Of a stretch of 64,000 nucleotides of DNA, positions 1 to 10,691 are shown one piece after another. The position numbers were made by a program, and so were the translations under genes. Origin of the DNA: Semisulcospira habei (taxonomy: Eukaryota; Mollusca; Gastropoda; Semisulcospiridae); the NCBI GenBank assembly GCA_036245525.1, contig BTPG01000008.1:32553323-32617322 (forward strand), in the 5' to 3' direction. The notes beneath the pieces are model-generated. The model worked only from the letters and a program-made list of their open reading frames with translations. It made no database searches and was not told where the DNA came from. Position 1 is the first letter of the stretch, and the number at the start of each line of letters is the position of its first letter.

Positions 1-201
1 TACTTGGAAGGCATTGGCATGACTGGTCAGCACCTCCTCACAGGTGCGTGCCAACCTGCCACGAGGACTTTTGATTTGAAATGCTTTAGGAATCAAGAAA
101 GTACATCCTTCAAGGATCTGTGTTGCTATTGGCATACCATTACTGGACAGCAAACACCCCATCAGATGAGAAAATTGAGTGAACAGATTGAAAAGAAATG
201 A
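1..201 (+). CDS. possible 3' end of an unrecognised coding sequence
   Basis: Frame 1 is open from the first base to a TGA stop at about 199-201, giving roughly 66 residues. The composition is coding-like (mixed polar, Cys/His containing, Lys-rich C-terminus ending QIEKK). No family is recognised. The sequence after it is AT-rich and looks like a 3' untranslated region. It may be the last exon of a gene or transposon starting outside the window. A chance open frame of this size is quite possible. Confidence 0.2.
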   Translation, partial: YLEGIGMTGQHLLTGACQPATRTFDLKCFRNQESTSFKDLCCYWHTITGQQTPHQMRKLSEQIEKK

Positions 202-3200
202 AAGAAGCTACAGAGCAATAGCCAGAGTATAGAGCTGTCCTCCTACATGGCAAGTCCAGTGTTTCGTGAAATGCCCAGTGTTGCAAGCACAAGTGACTGT
301 AAAACTGAAAGTGGAACTGTCGGTCAATTTACCAGCAAACCTCGCTTTATATTAACATTTAGGTTTATTTACAGTTTATCAAAGGCAAATTTTTAAAAAA
401 AATAGAACCATGTACTCTGTTAGATATGTACCGTTATATTTAAATGTACTTGGTTATGTGGCAAATTTTCCAAAAGATCTGCCAAATGGTTTAAAAGTCA
501 CAACTGTTTTTGTGCAGATCATTGTTCTGAATGTCTGTCACTGGACTTTTAATATTTCTGGTATTTTGAGGCTGAATAACTATTAGTTATTGATATTTCC
601 TGGGAAAAAAATTGAGTACATCTATATATACTCAAGGACTTCTTGCACCACAGCAAGCTAGCTTTATCAGTATCTTCATGGAATTATGGCATTCCCAAAA
701 TGGCCGATAGCACGATTTCCTCCAAGTTCCGAAGTGGTATTTTGTGATTTTCTGGAGTGAACCGTGACAATAAATATGCCGACGCGGTTTTCTTTCAAAT
801 TTTCATGGTAGTTTTGAATGCGATGATTAAGTTGTGTGTGTCTGGGTTGATTAGATTGTGTGTGGCAATGTGTCAAAGATGATCTTTCAGCACTGTTGTC
901 GCTGACCCGAGGACGAGCCCAAATTCAAACTACTGTTAGGTACCGGCAGCCCTATACATAGCACACGGTCATGCACCTGACTTTTGCCCTCCAACCTCTT
1001 TGCTTCAAACAGGTCTAGCTCTTTTAATTTAGGCTTCCATGCAATAAACTTAGTATGTATTTGCAGAAAACGTTGCGTTCTTTCGTTTGAGTCCAAGTGT
1101 GAGTGTGGATGTTGTACCGTTAGTGAAAAAAACAGTTGTTAAAAATGACCGTTTTCGTCGAAATCGCACGGGTGGCTCGCTTCCCGAAACAAGCTCACTG
1201 CAGTCACGTCGTTTCAAATGCTCGCCGGACGTGTACTATAAATAGAACAACGCAATGGTATACGTCACTGAAAAGTACTCGTCGTGAGCTTTGCAATGGT
1301 GCCAAATATGAAAGACTTTTTTTTTAAATGACGACTTTTATTGCAATTTGTAACTTTTGAACTCAAAATTTGTCCTCTTGCCGAAATATTATGCATAGCT
1401 TGCATAGTATCATTCAAAAGTTCATATTTTTTTTCTAAAATCTCGTTTCCGACGAGATTACATGTATGGTACGCGTCCATTGGTTGAAATTCCGAGGTCA
1501 CCCGTACTCAAATATGCCGAAATTGTGTACGAAAATGGCGACCGCCAGTGCACTGATAATTTCGTCAAAAATCAGCGATGAACTAAATAAGTTCACATCA
1601 TTATCAATGTAAATGTCTTCTAAATCCATTTTGATACAACGCCAATTTATTTTCATAAGTGTTATGAAGTTTGATTTTATGTAATCGCGTGCAATTTGAT
1701 CGCTGTGCAAGCTGCTAAATGATGCTTCCTCAGCTGAGTAGGCCTCACGAGTGAACGCTGTTTGTACATTTTTTTCTGTTTGGTTTCCGACTGAATATTT
1801 ATCGCTATTATGCTGAAACGTATTATTTGAGCATTCTAGTTTGCATTATTGTAGCTAAAAGTAAAAAGTAACCAGCCGATATTTGATTATTTTAAAATTA
1901 AAATTGGTCACTGGCGATCGGTTTTCAACTTCCGGTAAAGTTATGGTTCTGGGCTATGCGTCGGCTGCTACGCAAAGCAGAGGCGAGTGGTGAGCTACGG
2001 GCACATTTCTGAAGGATTAAAGCATTAAATACCATTTTTACTCGTGGTCCGGCAACTGTGACTTAGTAAAAAATACGTAATGGCATTTGTTTTCAATTTC
2101 AGGGGATGAGTGTTTTCAGATCCTGTGCAGAATAGCACAAACGGGGAAACCTAACCTATCTGACAGTTAAGAAATGGCTTGGGGGGGGGGGGGGGGGGGG
2201 GGGGTTTAAAACTAAAACACTAAACGCTGTCATATCAGCGTGTTGTAGGATGTCAAACGAAAGCATTTTGAAAGATATTAACAGAATACTTAAAAATGTT
2301 AAAATTGGACAAGAAATGTGAAAGTTGTGTTATTTTGAAATTATTCTTGTTTTTGCCGCAAGCCGATTTTAGCTGGAGAGGCATCTTCGGCTAACTGGCA
2401 TTCAAAAACCACTATTACCATCACACCCAAAAAAATTGAGCTTACACTGACCAATACTTTAAACAGAATCTCAGATTTTTAGCCAATTTAGAATAGATCT
2501 GAAGAAATTGTGGATTGTCAAAGTTTGCTTGCCGTGCAATTTCCCAAAAACAGCCTCGGACGTGACAATTTTTTGCAAAATTCCTTTCCTTATATCTCTG
2601 AAACTATTTGAGCTAGACACTTGCTGTTTTTTTTGGTTGTTCTTATTTTTGCTTGAACTTTAATAATACCTTCTTTTCTTGATATCATATTTGCAAGGGA
2701 TTTGTGTATTTTAGGGGCTGCCTGTACCTACTACTGTATCTCCGTAACCAAGTAAGATAAATACTTACTTTTTTGGGGCGTGTTTTACTCAGAATTGTCT
2801 TCACTTTACAATAAAGCACATTTCAATCACTCTCTACATATTTCAAATTTTGGCTGCCACTACCTAATTGTAGGTAAATTGCGAGCATGAGAATATCAGG
2901 CTTTCCGCTAGGATTAAAAATTGTCAGTCATGGGGCTGGATAGCATGACAAACTTCAGTCCCAGGCGCTCTACAGACCGTTGAGTACTTTAAACACAGCT
3001 GGGAGAAGTTTTTGTTCATAAAGATTAGTCCGTCCTGGGGACGAACGGCCTTGCATTTTTCATGTCCCTAAAAGAATTTGTCCGTCAAAATACGGAGAAG
3101 TTTCCGTTAACGGAAAGCCTGAATATTACCGTTCACACTTATGACAATTACAATAGCAAAGGTAACTGTTAACCTTCTGCTGATCCGTCCCGAAGTCGGA

Positions 3201-3237
3201 AGAGCAAAATAATGCAGCGCTCGTGTCACCGTCACTC
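202..3237. other. no recognised gene
   Basis: About 3 kb of AT-rich sequence without a recognisable protein family. Small minus-strand open frames at 887-1096 and 1498-1710 have coding-like composition but no identifiable domain and are not supported as genes. A TATAAATA string occurs near 1237 on the plus strand, but nothing downstream supports a promoter. A 24-base poly-G run is annotated separately. Confidence 0.5.
2181..2204. repeat. poly-G tract, 24 bases
   Basis: An uninterrupted run of 24 G. Runs this long can form G-quadruplex structures and are error-prone in sequencing, so the exact length is uncertain. Confidence 0.9.
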
Positions 3238-3270
3238 ACCACGTGGTATATTGTTCTAGTACCACGTGGT
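3238..3270. repeat. paired ACCACGTGGT palindromes
   Basis: The palindrome ACCACGTGGT occurs at 3238-3247 and 3261-3270, and again at 3842-3851, with the SINE lying between the second and third copies. Each contains a CACGTG E-box core. They could be remnants of terminal inverted repeats of an older element or binding sites. The sequence alone does not decide. Confidence 0.4.
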
Positions 3271-3290
3271 ATTTTTAATTTATGTTACGA

Positions 3291-3672
3291 TTGATTGATT
3301 GTACATTGCTTAACGTCCCGACAGCAACAAGGCTTTCTCAGGACGTGCCTGCACTGCTTGTGAAAAAAACCCTAAACAGAACATTGAATGTATGTCGCCA
3401 GCCGGTCAAATACACTAAATAAACCTAACACATGGGCCTAAATAAAGCTAAGACCATTTAGCAACACACATCCAATATCAAGAGCTACATGCAGTGCAGA
3501 CAGTAGGGAGAGTTTTACAAAGGCAAATACAGGTGAATGGACAAAGGGTAGACAGAAACACATGCCCCAGAATAGAGAGATAAACCCACCCTGTGGGGCT
3601 GACCAGGGTGACCCTGGGAACTAAAAAATACCTAACCCCACCCAAGTCCCCCAGGGCAGACCCGGGTGGGGA
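3291..3672 (-). mobile_element. SINE, complete, minus strand, 16-bp target duplication
   Basis: A 382-bp copy of a SINE family seen five more times in this window. Read on the minus strand it starts with a GC-rich, self-complementary head (CCCCACCCGGGTCTGCCC) and ends with the GACGTTAAGCAATGTACAAT tail region and ATCA repeats. It is flanked by the perfect duplication TTAATTTATGTTACGA at 3275-3290 and 3673-3688, which fixes both ends and shows insertion by target-primed reverse transcription. No clear tRNA-type A and B boxes were recognised in the head. The tail resembles LINE 3' ends of marine invertebrates, as expected for a SINE using LINE machinery (inference). Confidence 0.9.
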
Positions 3673-3688
3673 TTAATTTATGTTACGA

Positions 3689-5628
3689 ACAAGGGAAATC
3701 TGCAAACTAAATGCACACAGAGGGCAAGAAATTTGACGGCATACACAAATCTTAAATTCATACTAAACGTGAGAAGAGGAATACCAATAACTTTAAATTT
3801 CCGTCTGTGAAATCATGTGAAGGATTGGTCATTAGCAAACGACCACGTGGTACAACCACGCTAACCACTAACTGCGCTGTACCATAGAAATTTCGACACG
3901 AACAAAACGACACCGACAATATTGTGTCAAATATCACAGAAGATCCCTTTACAGCATACCTTGTTTTTCTTAACGGCTTTTGTAGGCATGTTCGACCTTC
4001 TAGGCTTCAAAATGTGACTCTTCGTCGCGTACAGCGTCCTCTCGGGAAGAAATGGCTGGAGTAAAAGGTCAAGGCAAAGCTAGAGCATCACTTCGAAGGC
4101 ATTGTTTGGCATAGATAGGAAAATAAACACAAACTAAAAAGCTAAATTGTGATAGATAATGTAGATAATGTGTTACAGTTGATTAATTACAATGGCACTA
4201 TCATTGTATTCTCATTTATTTCCACAAATGTTGTATTCAGATACGAAAGTATGGCTCAAAGTATAACTGAGCAAAATTAGTGCAGGTTTTTAGACTTTTT
4301 CATATTTTTGCTATTTATTATTTTTATGTATGTATATATGTATTTCTTAAATACTTTGGTGTTTCTTTTGTATAAATACATGTGAAAAGTAGCATTATTT
4401 TGAACTTTGAATTGCGTTGCATTCGAACCGTATGGGAATTAAATAATCAGTGAATCACGTTCTGCCCACGGTTATTTGCGCAGTCGTCATAACCTTGTAT
4501 CCTGCCGCGGGTGGCCAACTAAGGGAAGAGCAGTGGACAAACGCGGGGAGAACGACAGAACGGAGACAGAAAACAAAACGGAGAAAAAGGAGAATGGCCC
4601 ATTATGTGTAGCGCGTTGTTGTGGCCTTCACTATGCTGTTTATCATGGATCATGAATATCTGATGCCATGAAAAACATAACAGACTAGATTATGGTCACT
4701 GCGGAATCATGCCTCCAAAATTGGCATGTGGCATCAAGTAATATATCGGATTCTCAGAAATGTTGCATTTGAGGCACAGGCACATGAAAGTATTTTTTAT
4801 TTATTATTTTTTCATTACCCACCCCCCTACTTTTTTTTTGTTTGGGCGGTTGTTGTTTTTTTTGTTTCATTGTATTGTTGTTTTTTTTCCCCAAGTCACA
4901 GTGCGGCAATACGGCAGTCAAACTGACTCCAGGAGTGGGCTGAACGCCGCTGAAAAAGGTTACCGGAACACTGACATTGAAAAATGAGCTTTCAGACCCA
5001 CGGCGATTTCCTTGTGTATCTCAGGGCAGCCAAAGAGACAACACACAAACATCCTCACGGACACTGTCGTCTGGTGACACTGAGCAAGCAGGAAGAGGCC
5101 TATACTCCAGCTGCCATGCAATATATGCTGCTTGTAATCCGATCGGGCAAAAGAAGTCATGAAACAGCTGTGCAATTAAAACATTAAGTCTACTGAGCTA
5201 TCCCACAGACAAAAGACTACAAAACAGAAGAAAAAAAAACTTAAAAACTATGCTACGCCGGGACTACACACACCATACACAAACAAGTGTCTGGAGTGCT
5301 TATTTAGGACTGAGTTAGCAGAGAAAAATGGTTATGTACATTTCATTTTTATATAGAACATACTTGTCAGTCTCAAAACACCTAAACTCATGTTGCAAAT
5401 GCAGCAAGCATGTGTGTGCAAAACCTGTGAACACTCCTGTGGCCTGTACCGGCGGTGGCCGCAGCTGCTGCCCCCATAACAACTTGACGCACTCAAATGA
5501 GCTTTACACAGTGTTAAAGTGCTTGTGTTTGGGCTCAGAATAGACACCAGAGACATCCCTCATGACAGTTACGGCAGAATCACACCTCACTGAGATTCAG
5601 CTTATGTTGTATACAAATGTAGTTGATT
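3689..5628. other. no recognised gene
   Basis: AT-rich sequence with short homopolymer runs. Open frames here overlap in several frames on both strands and none resembles a known family. No repeat shared with the rest of the window was noticed. Confidence 0.45.
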
Positions 5629-5676
5629 CAGACCAAAAAGGTGACGCAGTCGTCGTGATCTTGAGACCAAGGAGGT
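5629..5676 (+). mobile_element. LINE ORF2 fragment next to a 17-bp repeat
   Basis: Positions 5644-5676 are identical over 33 bp to 6599-6631, which in LINE copy A encodes the endonuclease-domain peptide RRDLETKEV. The 17 bp at 5629-5645 are also identical to 15442-15458, inside an insert in LINE copy B. The segment between the two 33-bp copies (5677-6598) ends in a LINE-type 3' tail, so a retro-insertion with an unusually long flanking duplication, or a segmental duplication, is likely. Confidence 0.6.
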
Positions 5677-5802
5677 AGTTGGATCATGCAAATTAACTTC
5701 TGCATGTCACATGGCGGCTGATTTTACTCTGAGGTCGGCTGTCTGATGAAATGAACTTGCTGACACTGTTCCATTGTAGTTTGAATCTTAACCTTTCACT
5801 TC

Positions 5803-5906
5803 CCCCCCCCCCTCTCCCTAACCACCTCCACACCCCCTCACCCCCCCCCCCCACACACACACACACACACCCATCCCCCCCCCACACCCCTCCGACCCCA
5901 CCCCAC
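5803..5906. repeat. C-rich low-complexity tract with CA microsatellite
   Basis: A polypyrimidine stretch of long C runs with a central short CA repeat. The open frames on both strands across it are products of composition, not genes. Confidence 0.8.
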
Positions 5907-5988
5907 AACTTTAATAACTGGAATGAATGCATTTTTGTTCATGCATTTAGCAAACTGAACGCGGGCCCTAAAAATCCCACCCATTTCA

Positions 5989-6021
5989 AGGTCAAAGGTC
6001 ACAGCTCAAGGTCAAAGGTCA
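5989..6021 (+). promoter_or_regulatory. two AGGTCA direct repeats (DR1 pattern)
   Basis: AGGTCAAAGGTCA occurs at 5989-6001 and again at 6009-6021, start-to-start distance 20 bp. Each is two nuclear-receptor half-sites separated by one base, the DR1 arrangement bound by RXR, HNF4 or COUP-type receptors in animals. AAGGTCA-type simple repeats are also found elsewhere in this window (24650-24690), so the motif may just be repeat sequence. No gene is attached to it. Confidence 0.25.
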
Positions 6022-6359
6022 GACTCATGACTACCTGTAAGACAAAAAATAAATAAACACTCTAAACATGGCCCACAGTGCAGGTAAACATGGTGGTGCA
6101 ACGCAAAACATGCAAAAACTCCTATTAAACTGCAAGCAAAGAACGTTTTGGGCAAAATTTCAAATTTGTCATGATTTTCTCACTTTTGCAACCGCAAAAG
6201 TCCAAACTCAATGACATAGTTACATTAACCAGTTTCTGGTCTACGTCACATCATGGCCTGTGGTGCCTCTGACAGAGAAACTCTCCCACCTGAACGCCAT
6301 TCAATTTGCCATCAGTGCAATCCTTAGACACTAGCTAAGTCAAACACAAAATGTCGCTG

Positions 6360-6598
6360 TTATTATGTTCGTATTTTTGTTTGTTTGTTTTTTTCGCCTT
6401 TTATGCTTTTCGTACACTTGAATGTTCTTGATACTATTATTTTTTGTTTGTATTTTAGATATTTTACTGTGTTGCTCGATGTATATTTATGTGTGTAGAG
6501 TAGCAGGACAGTTTGTAAGAAAGGCATTCGCCGGCATTCCTAAAACTTTATCCTGAAACGTTTCATCATCATCATCATCTCACTGTTCAGCACAGGGT
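6360..6598 (+). mobile_element. LINE 3' untranslated tail
   Basis: The segment ends with a motif also found at the 3' end of LINE copy C (minus strand, 37535-37600) and at 50341-50425: a GGACAG(T/C)TTGTAAGA block, an AGGC-loop-GCC hairpin, CTTTATCCTG, and ATC repeats. It is therefore the 3' end of a 5'-truncated LINE of the same group. The upstream boundary is uncertain because nothing before it matches ORF2. Confidence 0.6.
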
Positions 6599-8406
6599 AC
6601 GCAGTCGTCGTGATCTTGAGACCAAGGAGGTGGAAGGCGTGTGGTTGGAAGTCAAGCTTCCTAACACTTTGCCACTGCTAGTTGGCTTTGTGTATAGGAA
6701 TCCAGCATTCACCGCCGAGTGGTATGACGACTTTGTACAGGTAATGGATAAAGTGAGTGACACAGGCAGAGATATACTCATCCTCGGCGTTTTTAACATT
6801 GACATCTCAAAACCCCATTCGATGTGGCAATGTACAACAATGCTTTTTGGACTGTAACAGATGATTACCACTGCCACCAGAGTAACACACTTTTCGTCTA
6901 CTTTGATAGACTACATCAATACTAACAATCCTCAAGCTATCACTGAAACTGAAGTCGCTTCAATAGCTGTCAGTGACCACTTTCCCATCACCTGTACACG
7001 GTCATGTTATGTTCCTAAACAGAGCCGAACCCAACATTTATACATTACTTACAGATGTTTTAGGAAACTAGATAGAGATAGTTTCTTTCATGACCTCAGT
7101 TTCATTGCCGTTCCATAAAGTTTACAATCACACTGACCCTGATGTAGCGCTCTCACTGTGGCTTGAGCTGTTCCTCGAAGTGCTAAATAAGCATGTCCCT
7201 TAAAAAGGACATGAGTCCGGTGCCGTGAGCCCCCCACCTGGATTACGGAGGAGATTAAACAGTCCATGGAAACCAGAAATCAAGCCAAGAAGCGGGTCAA
7301 AGATTTTATTGAGTTCAAAAGGTTACGTAACAGAGTCAAATACCTATCCGGGAGGCACAAAAAGCACTGGCAGGGAAAACTATACGTGGCGGGAATCCGT
7401 CTTCAATATGGAAAGTTTTAAACTAACTAACTCTAACAATAGTAAAAAATCATTCTGCAAATACGACTGCCAACCTTACAGCCGATGCTTTTAACGACCA
7501 CTTCATTTTAGCCCTGAAATCTTTACTACATGCTGAAGGCTTGGATCAGGTTGAACATGTCGCATCGCAGAAGCTTACTGACTTTTGTAAGCAAAGACTG
7601 TCCGCGGGCGATGATTTTAATGTCCCCTTCATCGCTGTACATGAAGTGGGCAGATTTATACCTAGTCTCAAGAACAAAAATTCAGCTGGTTTTGATGGTA
7701 TCAATGGTTTTATCCTCGAACTTTCTCTTCCATTCATTGTGGAAAGCTTAACCAATATTTACAACCTATGTATTTAAAATAATATTTTTCCGGCGGCTTT
7801 CAAAAAATCTAAAGTGGTACATCTGATCCAAATAATTTTCGGCCCACATCCATATTATCTATTCTGTCGAAGCCTATTGAGACGCATGTACACAAATATC
7901 TTCTCAGATTCATGGAAGAAAAGTCTCTCCTGAATAAATATCAACCTGGTTTTCGCCCTAAACATTCGTGTCACACTGCCTTGGTTATATGATTGACACT
8001 TGGCTGCTCAACATCAACAGAAACAAAATGTCTGGTGCTGTCTTTCTAGACCTGAAAAAAGCATTCGAACTTATAAACCACGACATTTTATAGAGAAACT
8101 AGACTGCTACTTTAACAATAACAGCCCAGGGACGCTCTCATTCTCACGTTTCGTTTCTTATAACATAGGGAGGATTCAAACTGTGTACATCAATGCTACC
8201 TTCTCTTCTGAAAAGCGTGTTGAGTATGGCGTGCTCCAGGGATACATACTAGGACCGTTACTCTTCTGTTTGTTTATAAATGATCTTCCACTTCATATAT
8301 TCAATCCAAATACCGAATGTGACATGTTTGCCGATGATTCAACTCTTCACGCTGGCGGGAAAACTGTACCTGAAATATCAAGCAATCTTCAGCTTAGTCT
8401 TCAGGA

Positions 8407-8796
8407 ACCCCACCCGGGTCTGCCCTGGGGGACTTGGGTGGGGTTAGGTATTTTTTAGTTCCCAGGGTCACCCTGGTCAGCCCCACAGGGTGGGTTTTTC
8501 TCTCTATTCTGGGGCATGTGTTTCTGTCTACCCTTTGTCCATTCACCTGTATTTGCCTTTTTAAAACTCTCCCTACTGTCTGCACTGCCTGTAGCTCTTG
8601 ATATTGGATGTGTGTTGCTAAATGGTCTTAGCTTTATTTAGGCCCCATGTGTTAGGTTTATTTAACGTATTTGACCGGCTGGCGACATACATTCAATGTT
8701 CTGTTTCTTTTTTATTTTTTCACAAGCAGTGCAGGCACGTCCTGAGAAAGCCTTGTTGCTGTCGGGACGTTAAGCAATGTACAATCAATCAATCAA
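8407..8796 (+). mobile_element. SINE, complete, inserted in LINE copy A
   Basis: A plus-strand copy of the window's SINE family, beginning at CCCCACCCGGGTCTGCC and ending with ATCA repeats. The flanks TAGTCTTCAGGA at 8395-8406 and 8797-8808 are a 12-bp target duplication. The interrupted LINE reading frame continues directly after the second copy, so the SINE is younger than the LINE. Open frames drawn across it on the minus strand (8394-8585) are not genes. Confidence 0.92.
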
Positions 8797-9156
8797 TAGT
8801 CTTCAGGAGGTCTCACTGTGGTGCAAAAATAATCAAATGCTTGTTAATCCATCTAAAACAAAAAACTTGCTAATCACAACACGCCAAAAGCATCAGCTCC
8901 GCCCCCATTTACTTAGCCTCTCTTTTGATTCAGTTCTCATTGAGTAAGTCAAGGCGGAATGTCGCCTCCTCGGGGTAATTGTTGACGAACTGTGCTGGTT
9001 GCCCCATCTAACACAACAAGGGAAAACATTATCAAAGAAGCTATTTTTACTATCAGGATTAAAATCTATCATTGATTTTAAGACAGGTAAGCTACTTTTC
9101 AACTCCTACATAAACTTCACATTGACAACGCATCTACTATTTGGGACGGCTGTAGT

Positions 9157-9708
9157 GTTTTTGGCATCCTGTCTCGGAAGACAATGGAGTATATGCGCTT
9201 GCTGGGTCAGTCACTGGAGTGACCTCTCCAGGGCGCAAGCCTGGGCAAAGTGTATGGAGATCATGGGGTGCCCAGTCGTCAAGATCCCCCTCTCGGCCTC
9301 GCTGATGTATCCAAAGGAATGCAAAGCAGTACGTTTGGCACCAGTTTGGCTGCAGGAGCTGCCAGAACAGTGCGTGAATACAGGCAACTGTCTGCCTTCG
9401 GGGCTCCACTCCTGATTTGAAGGGTTTACTCCCCCACATTTGGCTGTTGGATCCAACCTGATCTCCTCCATCCTCTAGCCGTTGGCTGTCAGAAACAGCT
9501 CATCCGCCTAGTGGTGCAATGTGAACACCACCCCCTCACGTGGTTTAGCCCACCAGCTGAGGTGGTTTGCCAGGGTGTGGCGCTTGGAGCCAACACGAGA
9601 GAGATTAAGGAGATGGATGAGGACCAGTGATGCCCGTCCGTCCTATGTAGGACGCAGCTGCCGAACAGCAAAGGTGCAACCTCTATCCAGAGCCCCCCTA
9701 CACCCCTC
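9157..9708 (+). mobile_element. 552-bp insert with 9-bp target duplication, class unknown
   Basis: LINE copy A is broken in the codons of WDGCS and continues at KANLKRI. The 9 bp GGCTGTAGT occur at 9148-9156 and 9709-9717, so removing one copy with the insert restores continuity. The insert is GC-richer than the surrounding LINE, carries no long coding frame with a recognised domain, and no obvious terminal inverted repeats were seen. A 9-bp duplication would suit a Mutator- or Merlin-like DNA transposon or a short retroposon. Strand is arbitrary. Confidence 0.65.
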
Positions 9709-10269
9709 GGCTGTAGTAAGGCTAACCTTAAGCGGATTAATTCTCTATACAAGCGCGCAGTTAAACGGATCCTCCCAATCCCCTCTCTAACTTTGGAGGA
9801 AAGGCTTCAGGCAACAGGGCTCCATCCTTTACATCAACACCTTCCGTTAAATAAGTGCATACTTATGCACAAAGCACTGAACGGAAAAGCCCCCCTATAC
9901 CTGGCTAAGCTTTTCACTGAGAGCGAAAAGGTTTACAGCACTGCGAGGATCAGTCTCGTCATTGAACGGCCCCGAATTGACTTGTTTAAATCCAGCCTTT
10001 CGTACGCGGGTGCCTATTTACGGAACTCACTTCCTCCACATATACAGCGAATGAGACATCTTCCATTGTTTAGGACGAAAGCTTTTAAATACATCTCAGA
10101 GCAAACTTCAAAGAAACGTGATGTGTCCAAAAGAGCCATATCAATGATTTCCTTTTTTAACGCTTTGATGTGGTCCTCCGTTTTGCACTTGTTAGTTTTT
10201 ACATATCTCTCTTTACCGTATTGTTTTGCCTGTTCACTATATTCCTACACAAGAGTAGCTGTATCATAA

Positions 10270-10682
<413 letters not shown>

Positions 10683-10691
10683 CACTCATCC

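Larger units (their letters stand above)
6599..10130 (+). pseudogene. LINE copy A, decayed ORF2 (APE endonuclease and reverse transcriptase)
   Basis: A non-LTR retrotransposon of the APE-type Jockey/CR1/L2 assemblage, starting inside the endonuclease domain. Recognisable in order are the endonuclease middle part (6600-6860), the SDHFPIT catalytic block near 6975, the linker, reverse transcriptase with a GPLLFCLFINDLPL block near 8255 and FADDS near 8330, and the C-terminal region (9750-10120, INSLYKRAVK onward). Many stops and frameshifts, for example around 7118, 7200-7500 and 7800-8000, show that it is inactive. A SINE (8407-8796) and a 552-bp insert (9157-9708) interrupt it, and the reading resumes on the other side of each. 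It lacks ORF1 and the start of ORF2, as is common for 5'-truncated copies. Confidence 0.85.

Noticed and set aside
8394..8585. Minus-strand 63-codon frame, repeated almost identically at 14484-14672
   Set aside because: It is the reverse complement of the SINE head. Repetition reflects the SINE, not a gene family.
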